A stretch of DNA of 41,587 nucleotides, from the NCBI RefSeq assembly GCF_900188125.1, contig NZ_FZOW01000032.1:1-41587 (forward strand). The letters are read 5' to 3'. How positions within the stretch are numbered: position 1 is the first letter of the stretch; each line of letters starts with the position of its first letter. The DNA comes from Rhodococcoides kyotonense (GTDB lineage Bacteria > Actinomycetota > Actinomycetes > Mycobacteriales > Mycobacteriaceae). Under the pieces are notes generated by a model. That model did not search any database and was not told where the DNA came from. It saw nothing but the letters and a program-made list of their open reading frames with translations. Shown here in pieces: positions 7,444 through 14,607 of the stretch. The position numbers and the translations under genes are program-made.

Positions 7444-7953
7444 ATGACCTCGACATCGACATCGACGACAGTCGGTCCGACGCTACGGGCCTGGCAAAGA
7501 CTCCCTCGCAACCCTCTGGGCCAGGCAGTGTTCTCCGTCGGCATGTGCCTTCGAGTCCCCTACTTCGGCACAATCCTCCCCCGCGTTCGTTCACTCGAAC
7601 CCGGCAGGTGCGAAGTCACCGCTCCGAAGTGGTGGGGCATCCGCAACCATCTCGGGACTTTCCATGCGATCGCCGCGTGCAACCTTGCCGAGGCCGCCAT
7701 GGGCATGCTCGCCGAGGCCACGGTCCCGACGACCCATCGCTGGATCCCCAAAGAGATGACGGTGCGCTATCTGACCAAAGCGACTACCTCGCTCACCGCG
7801 GTGGCCGAGGTCGATCTACCCGACTTCGAGAAGATCGACGACGGTACGGACCTCGTCGTTCCGGTCAGGATCACGGACAAGAGCGGCACCGAAGTGGTGC
7901 ACGCGGACATCACGATCTGGATATCGCGGGCCTCGGGCGATCGACACAGGTGA
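7444..7953 (+). CDS. DUF4442 hotdog-fold protein
   Basis: A protein of 169 residues resembling the DUF4442 group of the hotdog (thioesterase-like) superfamily. Visible signatures are PYFGTILPRVRSLEPGRCEV, the stretch HLGTFHAIAACNLAEAAMG that forms the central helix where thioesterases carry catalytic residues, and HADITIWIS at the last strand. The substrate is unknown; acyl-CoA or acyl-carrier thioester hydrolysis is the family-level guess. The ATG has AAGG seven bases upstream. It is transcribed away from the S10 operon and lies 24 nt before the TyrA-like gene, so the two are probably co-transcribed. Confidence 0.8.
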   Translation: MTSTSTSTTVGPTLRAWQRLPRNPLGQAVFSVGMCLRVPYFGTILPRVRSLEPGRCEVTAPKWWGIRNHLGTFHAIAACNLAEAAMGMLAEATVPTTHRWIPKEMTVRYLTKATTSLTAVAEVDLPDFEKIDDGTDLVVPVRITDKSGTEVVHADITIWISRASGDRHR

Positions 7954-7977
7954 CGGGCTGCGCTCCATACTGGTGGG

Positions 7978-8853
7978 ATGACAACGTACGACGCGGTGGT
8001 GGTCGGCGGCAGCGGTGCCGTGGGGAGTCTGATCGCGCAACTCCTGGCGTCCGACGGATCGACCGTGCTCACCGTCGATCGAGTAGCACCGCAGCACTCC
8101 GAAACCGGAGTTCATCATGTCGTCGGTGACGTGCTGGCACCGGACCCAGAGCTCGAAGCGATACTGGGGGCCGCCCCCATCGTCGTGCTCGCTGTACCGG
8201 AATCCATTGCCCTACAAACGGTTTCACTACCACTGAAGCCTACGACCCTTCTCGTCGAGACCCTGTCGGTGAAGTCCGGCTTCGCACAAGCGGTCCCGGA
8301 GGAGACGGGGCCCGTACTCGGAATCAACCCGATGTTCGCCCCGTCGCTCGGCATGGAAGGCCGACCGGTCGCCGCGGTCACTCACAGGCCGGGGCCCGAG
8401 GTCGATCGCTTCCTGCGCCGAATCGAGACGTGGGGCGCACGCGTCGTCGAACTCGATGCGGACGCTCATGATCGGCTCGCGGCTGCGACGCAAGCTCTGA
8501 CGCATGCCGCCGTTCTCGCGTTCGGCTCGGCGTTGAGCGACCTCGGGGTCGATCCCTCACTCGTCGACGCTGTCGCGCCGCCTCCCGCCCGGACGCTGCT
8601 CGCGCTCGTTGCCCGTGTGTCCGGCGGTGAACCCGAGGTGTACTGGGACGTTCAGGCCGGCAATCCGTATGCGGCCGCCGCTCGCTCGGCGCTGGCGAAC
8701 GGACTTCGCGAGCTCGACGCCGTCGTCACCACGGGCACCGAGGCGGACTTCACCGAAGTGATGCACAGCGCGGGCGCATCGGTGCCGAACGGTGACATCT
8801 ATCGAGCCTTGTGTTCCGACCTTTTCGGTACGGTGCGAGGAAGCACCACGTGA
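7978..8853 (+). CDS. TyrA-like prephenate/arogenate dehydrogenase family protein
   Basis: A protein of 291 residues. The N-terminal Rossmann domain is clear from VVVGGSGAVGSLIAQLLASD with an acidic residue (VDR) ending the second strand, as in NAD-preferring enzymes. The block ETLSVKSGF, then GINPMFAPS, matches the TyrA substrate region, and a helical dimerisation domain follows. TyrA enzymes oxidatively decarboxylate prephenate (or arogenate) toward tyrosine; PapC homologues do the same on 4-amino-4-deoxyprephenate in p-aminophenylalanine pathways. Its stop is next to the start of an AurF-like oxygenase gene, which makes a secondary-metabolic role worth considering. It may equally be the housekeeping tyrosine enzyme; the sequence alone does not decide. 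Confidence 0.78.
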   Translation: MTTYDAVVVGGSGAVGSLIAQLLASDGSTVLTVDRVAPQHSETGVHHVVGDVLAPDPELEAILGAAPIVVLAVPESIALQTVSLPLKPTTLLVETLSVKSGFAQAVPEETGPVLGINPMFAPSLGMEGRPVAAVTHRPGPEVDRFLRRIETWGARVVELDADAHDRLAAATQALTHAAVLAFGSALSDLGVDPSLVDAVAPPPARTLLALVARVSGGEPEVYWDVQAGNPYAAAARSALANGLRELDAVVTTGTEADFTEVMHSAGASVPNGDIYRALCSDLFGTVRGSTT

Positions 8854-8867
8854 TCGAGGACTCCAGC

Positions 8868-9821
8868 ATGATCCAGAACCCCTCACTACCCGAGTACGAC
8901 GCCGATGATCCCGTCGAGAGCGCCGTCGTGACACGTCTGGCCGGGAACTGGGGACATCGGGCGACCGTCAAGAAGAACGAACCCGATCTGAACGACCTGT
9001 TCGACCTCACCAAGCACGACTTTCCCGAGGCGTTGATTCCGTTCGCGGAACACGACACGTACCGGGATCTCTCGGAGGCTCGGCGCGAGAAACTGCGTGC
9101 GTGGGGCTGGATCGCCTACAACACGAACGTCATGGACGTCGAACAGCACGTGGTGAACCCAGGGTTCTCATTGCTGGCGCAGGACGCGTTCGACACCGGC
9201 TTGGGTGACGTCCTCTCGGTCGCCGTCACGCAGGCCATGGTCGACGAGCAGTACCACACGCTCATGCACCTCAACGCGAGCGTGTTGACTCGTCGACGCC
9301 GCGGGTGGGCTCTCAGCACGCGTGACCTTCCCTTGTGCGCGACCGTCCGTCGGCGTCAGGAAGCGCAGTCGGCGGCACTCGATCCTCGAAGCGCTGCACT
9401 GAGCGCACTCGCATTCACGACGGTGGCAGAGATCTCGATCACGTCGTACCTCGATCTGATCGAGGACAACGAGCTCGTGCAACCGGTCAACCGAGCGACG
9501 GTCAGGTTGCACAATCGTGACGAGTACTGCCACGCGTCGATCGCGGACGATCTGGCCGCAATCGTGTTCGAGAAGCTCGACGCGCCCGACCGTCGCACAT
9601 TTCTCGACGGCCTTGCCGACGGCATGGATGCGTTCTCGAGCACGGACTTCTCGACGTGGGAGGCCATTCTGCGCTCCGAGGAGATTCCGAACTACGAGGC
9701 GATGCTGGCCGAGGTCGAGACCGACGGCAGCAGACGGCACCTCATCCAGGATTACAGCGGCATCAGGTCCCTCTGCCGAAAACTCGACGTCGAGGACGAA
9801 ATCGGTATCGACTGGCAATGA
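8868..9821 (+). CDS. AurF-like diiron N-oxygenase
   Basis: A protein of 317 residues from ATG 8868 (GAGG eight bases upstream); GTG 8850, overlapping the previous stop by 4 bp and with its own AGGA, would add six residues. It matches the AurF/CmlI family, ferritin-like diiron enzymes that oxidise aryl-amines such as p-aminobenzoate. All seven expected metal ligands can be assigned: the Glu in VMDVEQHV, Glu and His in DEQYHTLMH, the Glu in TVAEISITS, and His, Glu and His in LHNRDEYCHA. An active enzyme is therefore likely. The substrate is unknown. Tight spacing to the TyrA-like gene suggests one operon, and the DrrABC exporter follows 97 nt later. Confidence 0.85.
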   Translation: MIQNPSLPEYDADDPVESAVVTRLAGNWGHRATVKKNEPDLNDLFDLTKHDFPEALIPFAEHDTYRDLSEARREKLRAWGWIAYNTNVMDVEQHVVNPGFSLLAQDAFDTGLGDVLSVAVTQAMVDEQYHTLMHLNASVLTRRRRGWALSTRDLPLCATVRRRQEAQSAALDPRSAALSALAFTTVAEISITSYLDLIEDNELVQPVNRATVRLHNRDEYCHASIADDLAAIVFEKLDAPDRRTFLDGLADGMDAFSSTDFSTWEAILRSEEIPNYEAMLAEVETDGSRRHLIQDYSGIRSLCRKLDVEDEIGIDWQ

Positions 9822-9918
9822 GCGTTGCCCCGGGTTCGCTGTGACCGCAGGTAACATTTCGACGGTACTTCTCGAACCCTTCGAGGAAGCCCCATGCCCC
9901 CGACCGTACGGAGAATCG

Positions 9919-10890
9919 ATGGCCTTGCCCGAGGACGCAGCTGTACTGGTGGAGGACGTCCACAAGTCTTTCGACGACGTCCATGCACTCCGCGGGATCA
10001 GCTTCTCCGCACCTCGCGGCACGGTTCTGGGGATTCTCGGCCCCAACGGCGCGGGCAAGACCACGACGGTCAAGGTCCTGTCGACGTTGATCAAGCCCGA
10101 CCAGGGGCGGGCCTTCGTCGCGGGCCACGACGTGGCCGCGGATGCTCCTGCAGTGCGCCGGTCGATCATGATGACCGGGCAGTACGCCGCGCTCGACGAC
10201 ACGTTGTCGGGCCGCGAGAACATCGAGTTGTTCGGTCGTTTGATGGGCCTGGACAAGAAGGCCGCCCGTGCACGTGCGGAAGCACTGCTCGAAGAATTCG
10301 ACCTGGTCCACACCGGCAAGAGGCCAGTTCGCGGCTACTCGGGCGGCATGCGACGACGCATCGACATCGCCTGCGGTCTCGTCGTCCGTCCGAAGGTCGT
10401 GTTTCTCGACGAACCGACGACCGGTCTGGATCCTCGTTCGCGTCAAGGCGTCTGGTCGCTGGTGGAGGCGTTGAAGGCGCAAGGCATCACGGTTCTGCTG
10501 ACGACGCAGTACCTCGAGGAAGCCGACGTGCTGAGCGACAACATCATCGTCATCGACAAGGGCACCGTCATCGCCGAAGGCACGTCCGACGAACTCAAGG
10601 CAATGACCGGCGGGAACTTCTGTGAGGTCGTTCCGTTCGACCCGGACGAGCTGCCCAAGGTCGTGCAGGTTCTCGGCGAACTCGTTCCTGCGGCCGTGGC
10701 ACAGGACCTGGCTCCGGGCGCCGACAAGTTGTCCATCCCGGCTCCCGACGGTGCCGCGACGCTGTCCGAGGTTCTGCGACGCATCGATCAGGCCGGCATT
10801 CCGCTCGCGGACATCGCGCTGCGTCGTCCGTCGCTGGACGATGTCTTCCTGACGCTGACCGGCCACACCAACCCCGTGCCGACGCCGTGA
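9919..10890 (+). CDS. drrA: DrrA-type ABC transporter ATP-binding protein
   Basis: A protein of 323 residues, the ATPase of a daunorubicin-resistance-type exporter. The Walker A GPNGAGKTTT, the signature YSGGMRRRIDIA, Walker B VVFLDEPTTGLD and the family-typical LLTTQYLEEAD (glutamine in place of the H-loop histidine, as usual in DrrA) are all present, followed by the C-terminal regulatory region of this family. ATG 9919 is chosen because GGAG lies five bases upstream and the ATPase domain begins directly after it. It overlaps the next gene by 4 bp (GTGA). DrrABC systems export drugs, glycolipids or lipopeptides; the nearby NRPS genes make a peptide natural product a reasonable cargo. Confidence 0.93.
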   Translation: MALPEDAAVLVEDVHKSFDDVHALRGISFSAPRGTVLGILGPNGAGKTTTVKVLSTLIKPDQGRAFVAGHDVAADAPAVRRSIMMTGQYAALDDTLSGRENIELFGRLMGLDKKAARARAEALLEEFDLVHTGKRPVRGYSGGMRRRIDIACGLVVRPKVVFLDEPTTGLDPRSRQGVWSLVEALKAQGITVLLTTQYLEEADVLSDNIIVIDKGTVIAEGTSDELKAMTGGNFCEVVPFDPDELPKVVQVLGELVPAAVAQDLAPGADKLSIPAPDGAATLSEVLRRIDQAGIPLADIALRRPSLDDVFLTLTGHTNPVPTP

Positions 10891-11714
10891 CGACGGCCGA
10901 GCGAGATACGCGTGCCACCGAGGGCGGTGAAACGCGTTCGCGTCGTAGAAGATTCGAACCGTCGGGCTTCGTCCAGTGGCGCGTGCTCACCGCTCGGACA
11001 GTGCGGACGATGGTCAAGAAGGGCGAATTGCTCGTCGCGGTCATCGCGCCGCTCATCTTCACCATCGGTTTCTATCTACCGCTGAAATTCGTGATGTCCT
11101 TCCAAGGCATCGATTACGCCCAGTTCCTGATGCCCATCATCGTGCTGCAGGCGATGGCGTTCACGGCCATCTCGTCCGCGCAGCGCGCATCGACAGAGGC
11201 TCTGACGGGATTGTCGACGCGGCTCAAGACGATGCCCGTGGTCATCGGTGCACCGTTGATGGCCCGTATGAGCAGCGCTTTCCTCCGGTCGACCGTGACG
11301 TTGACGGCCGCTTTGATCTACGGCCACGTCATCGGCTTCCGGTTCAGTGCAGGCCCGCTGCAGGCCGTCATGTTCGGCGCGATGGCCCTGGCCATCAGCA
11401 CTGTCCTGTCGTTCGGTGCCGACGCTATCGGCACGCTGTCGAAGAGCCCGGAGGCGACCAGTCAGGCGTTGACGCTGCCGCAGTTGATTCTCGGAATGGC
11501 GTCGACCGGCTTCGTGCCGGAGACGGGGTTCCCCGAATGGATCCGGCCGTTCGTCCGCAATCAGCCGATCTCTCAGTTCTCCGCCGCGATGCGAGACATG
11601 GCCGAAGGTGCCATCACCTTCTCGGTGATTCTCCCGGCACTGCTCTGGATCATCGGATTGAGCGTCGTGCTGATTCCGCTTGCCCTGTGGGCGAGCCTGC
11701 GACGGAAAGAGTGA
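10887..11714 (+). CDS. drrB: DrrB-type ABC-2 permease
   Basis: A protein of 275 residues with a basic cytosolic N-terminus (about 45 residues) followed by six likely membrane segments: near GELLVAVIAPLIFTIGFYLP, the segment with QFLMPIIVLQAMAFTAI, two central helices, VLSFGADAIG, and the C-terminal VILPALLWIIGLSVVLIPLA. The ABC-2 motif region with TGFVPETGFPEWIRPFVRNQ is typical of DrrB/C. It starts with GTG in a 4-bp overlap with drrA, indicating coupled expression. Confidence 0.9.
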   Translation: MTTAERDTRATEGGETRSRRRRFEPSGFVQWRVLTARTVRTMVKKGELLVAVIAPLIFTIGFYLPLKFVMSFQGIDYAQFLMPIIVLQAMAFTAISSAQRASTEALTGLSTRLKTMPVVIGAPLMARMSSAFLRSTVTLTAALIYGHVIGFRFSAGPLQAVMFGAMALAISTVLSFGADAIGTLSKSPEATSQALTLPQLILGMASTGFVPETGFPEWIRPFVRNQPISQFSAAMRDMAEGAITFSVILPALLWIIGLSVVLIPLALWASLRRKE

Positions 11715-11716
11715 GC

Positions 11717-12565
11717 ATGACCGACCTTCACCCCCATCGCACCGAACCGAGCGCACTCGAGTTCCCCGAAGTCGAGCATGCACTGCCCGAGTCGTCTCCT
11801 CGCGCGCTCTGGACGCACAGCCTGATTCAGGCGAAGAGGCTGCTCATCCGCTGGTCGCGTGATCCAACCACGATGATTCAGGCGATTCTGTATCCGGCTC
11901 TGATGCTCCTGATGTTCCGGGTCGTCCTCGGCAACTCGATCACCATGGCGACCGGTCTGCCTGCCGTGTACGGCCAGGTACCGCTGATCGCGCTGATCGG
12001 CGCGATGTTCGGATCGATCGTCAGTGCCGTCGGGCTCAAAGGGGAACGGAACAGCGGCCTGCTCTCTCGCTTCTACACGCTGCCCACGCACCGCGCCGCC
12101 GGACTGCTCGGACGCATGATGGCCGAAGCGGTCCGGGTGCTGGTCACGACGATCGTGATCGTCGCGATGGGCTTCGTGCTCGGCTTTCGGTTCAACGAAG
12201 GGCTGCTCGCCGGCATCGGATTGATCCTGCTTCCCATCGTGTTCGGTCTGGGTTTCGCGGTCATGGTCACGTTCCTCGCGACGGCAGCCAGCGACGCACC
12301 TCTGGTCGAGCTGGTCTCGATGCTGTGCACGCTGCTGTTGTTCTTCAACTCGGGGTTCGTTCCCGTGGCCGCGTACCCGACCTGGCTGCAGCCGATCGTC
12401 GCCGCTCAACCGATGTCGTGCGCGGTCGATGCCATGAGGGCGCTCGCGTTGGGCGGACCGACACTGGTTCCGGTCCTGCAGACGCTGGCGTGGTCGTTCG
12501 GCCTCATGGCCGTGTTCCTGTTTCCGGCGATCCGCGGTTACCGTCGCGCATCGTCCTCGGCGTGA
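11717..12565 (+). CDS. drrC: DrrC-type ABC-2 permease
   Basis: A protein of 282 residues, the second permease of the exporter. After a soluble N-terminus come about six membrane segments, with MIQAILYPALMLLMFRVVLG first and LAWSFGLMAVFLFPAIRGYR last, and the family motif FFNSGFVPVAAYPTWLQPIV. ATG 11717 is two codons after a GTG (11711) that overlaps the drrB stop; either could be used. A longer in-frame upstream reading runs through drrB and is rejected. It completes a drrABC operon. Confidence 0.9.
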   Translation: MTDLHPHRTEPSALEFPEVEHALPESSPRALWTHSLIQAKRLLIRWSRDPTTMIQAILYPALMLLMFRVVLGNSITMATGLPAVYGQVPLIALIGAMFGSIVSAVGLKGERNSGLLSRFYTLPTHRAAGLLGRMMAEAVRVLVTTIVIVAMGFVLGFRFNEGLLAGIGLILLPIVFGLGFAVMVTFLATAASDAPLVELVSMLCTLLLFFNSGFVPVAAYPTWLQPIVAAQPMSCAVDAMRALALGGPTLVPVLQTLAWSFGLMAVFLFPAIRGYRRASSSA

Positions 12566-12663
12566 CCAACCGGAGCACACGTCACGATGTGTAGCCGTCG
12601 ACTTCTCTGGTTACTCCCCTGCCACGGACCCGCTCCCGCAGACGGGATTGACGCAGGAGAAGC

Positions 12664-13554
12664 ATGCCCGAGGGTCGAAGTTCCACACCGCACGTGACCG
12701 TCGTCGTTCCGACGAAGAATCCCATTCCCCTGCTCGACGAGCAGCTACGAGGCCTGGCGAAGCAGGATTACACAGGCGTCGTCGACGTCGTGATATCGGA
12801 CAACGGCGGCAACGGTGCATTGGCCGAGCACGTCGCATCACATCCGCTGAAGGACCTTCTGTCGCTCACGTACGTCGACTCGTCGGACAGTTCCGGCGCG
12901 GCCCATGCGCGAAACCGCGGCGTCGAGAAGGCAACGGGAGAGTTTCTCGCGTTCTGCGACGCCGACGACGTGGTCCATCCGGTGTGGATTCGCGAACTGG
13001 TGGCGTTGGCACAGGAGCACGACCTGGTGGGCACCGCCGTCGAAACGGCAGGCCTCAACTCCGACAAGGCTTTGTCGTGGACGCCGACGACGCCCCCGGA
13101 ACGACAGGGCAAGTCGCCGTTCCTGCCGTTCGCGATCGGGGCAAGTCTCGGCTGCTGGGCGTCGGTCTACCGCGAGATCGGCGGCATGGACAACAGGTAC
13201 GCGACGAGTCAGGACGTCGAGTTCAGCTGGCGGGCTCAGCTGGCCGGTTACTCCCTCGGCTTCAGCCATCGCCAACTCGTCTCGTACCGACTGCGCGACG
13301 AGTTCAAGCCGCTCGTCCGACAGTCCTATCGGTTGGGGTACGGCTTCGCGAAACTGCAGGGCGACTACCGCGATCGGGGATGCCCACCGGTGAGGCTCCG
13401 ACGCGTTCTGTACTGGTGGACCCTGCTGCTCCTGGGCAACCCGCTTGTGCCCTCGTTCATCACCCGTATCTCGCGTGGGCAGTGGGTCAGGGCGGTCGCA
13501 GCGCACACGGGCGAGATTCGCGGCGGAATAAGATACCGCACATTCGGGTGGTAG
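12664..13554 (+). CDS. Family 2 glycosyltransferase
   Basis: A protein of 296 residues. The GT-A fold is shown by HVTVVVPTKNPIPLLDEQL, the strand VVISDNGGNG, the sugar-nucleotide site AHARNRGVEKATGEFLAFCD with the metal-binding DADD, and the acceptor block TSQDVEFSWRAQLAGYSLGF. A hydrophobic stretch (RRVLYWWTLLLLGNPLVPSF) near the C-terminus may contact the membrane. AGGAG lies just upstream of the ATG. It could glycosylate a lipid, a cell-wall polymer or the NRPS product; position next to drrABC favours an envelope-exposed or exported product, but that is inference. Confidence 0.85.
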   Translation: MPEGRSSTPHVTVVVPTKNPIPLLDEQLRGLAKQDYTGVVDVVISDNGGNGALAEHVASHPLKDLLSLTYVDSSDSSGAAHARNRGVEKATGEFLAFCDADDVVHPVWIRELVALAQEHDLVGTAVETAGLNSDKALSWTPTTPPERQGKSPFLPFAIGASLGCWASVYREIGGMDNRYATSQDVEFSWRAQLAGYSLGFSHRQLVSYRLRDEFKPLVRQSYRLGYGFAKLQGDYRDRGCPPVRLRRVLYWWTLLLLGNPLVPSFITRISRGQWVRAVAAHTGEIRGGIRYRTFGW

Positions 13555-13647
13555 CAAGTTGCTTTCTTCGTCGATTCCCGTGATGCTGGGAAACGACCTG
13601 ACGAACCTCGCACGAGCAAGTCACAGGGACAGCAAAGGAGCACAGAG

Positions 13648-14607
13648 TTGAGTTTCGGCGGTACGACCCGTGCACGCAGGACCCACTCTCTACTCGCCTC
13701 GCTGCTGCTTCTCCTCGGCGTCGGAGCAGTCGTCACGGCACCGAGTGCCGCAGCAGCGCCGCCACCGTCCGTCGATCAGATGGGTGTGCCGCCCGAGGGG
13801 TCGAACGACTGGTCGTGCACGCCGTCGGAAGCTCATCCTCGGCCGGTCGTGCTGGTGCACGGAACCGACACCGACATGCAGGAAAGCTGGCCGACGCTGT
13901 CTCCTGACCTCGCCGCTCAGGGGTACTGCGTGTTCGCGCTCAATTACGGAGCGATGCCCGTCATGTGGGACCACAGCCGCCTGGTCTGGGGTATCGACGA
14001 CATCACCAAGTCTGCTGTCGAGCTCGACGAATTCGTCGACGCGGTCCTCGCCAGCACCGGTGCGTCCCAAGTCGACCTCATCGGCCACTCTCAGGGCGGA
14101 ACTCTGGCCCGGCAATACCTCAAGTTCAACGGCGGAGCCGACGCAGCCGATCCGGCCAAGGCCAAGGTCCACCAACTGATCACCCTCGGCGCCACCAATC
14201 ACGGCACCAATTTCGCGGGCCTGCAACAGCTCTACCTGGTCGGCGTGTCCCTCGGCTTGCCTCGTGACATCACTTCTCAGCTGATCTTCGGCATCGCAGG
14301 CACGCAGCAGCTCATCGGCTCACCGTTGCTCAAGCAGTTGAACTCGGGTAGCGAAGTGATGCCCGGTGTCGAGTACACGGTCATCGCGACGCGCTTCGAC
14401 GCCGTCGTGACCCCGCCCGAACGCACGTTCCTCGACGACGGTGGCACCGGCCAGGTCACCAACGAGTGGGTTCAGGACGTCTGCCCCGCGAACACGGCGT
14501 CGCACATGGGTTTGACGCGTGATCCCGACGTGGCACACATGATCAGTACCGCGCTCGATCCCAGCTATGCGGAGACCAACCCTCTGGTGTGCGCGGAACC
14601 CAGCTAG
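13648..14607 (+). CDS. Secreted lipase (class 2 / EstA-type alpha/beta hydrolase)
   Basis: A protein of 319 residues beginning with TTG, chosen because AAAGGAG lies seven bases upstream and no ATG or GTG precedes the signal peptide. The signal peptide has the basic TRARRTHS, a leucine-rich core and a likely cleavage near SAAAA. The alpha/beta-hydrolase features are RPVVLVHGTDTDMQESW (oxyanion region) and the nucleophile elbow DLIGHSQGGTLARQYL; the acid is probably in IATRFDAVVTP and the histidine in ASHMGLTRD. It probably acts outside the membrane on acylglycerols or other esters. Its TAG overlaps the stop of the convergent NRPS gene in a CTAG palindrome, with no terminator between them. Confidence 0.88.
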   Translation: MSFGGTTRARRTHSLLASLLLLLGVGAVVTAPSAAAAPPPSVDQMGVPPEGSNDWSCTPSEAHPRPVVLVHGTDTDMQESWPTLSPDLAAQGYCVFALNYGAMPVMWDHSRLVWGIDDITKSAVELDEFVDAVLASTGASQVDLIGHSQGGTLARQYLKFNGGADAADPAKAKVHQLITLGATNHGTNFAGLQQLYLVGVSLGLPRDITSQLIFGIAGTQQLIGSPLLKQLNSGSEVMPGVEYTVIATRFDAVVTPPERTFLDDGGTGQVTNEWVQDVCPANTASHMGLTRDPDVAHMISTALDPSYAETNPLVCAEPS

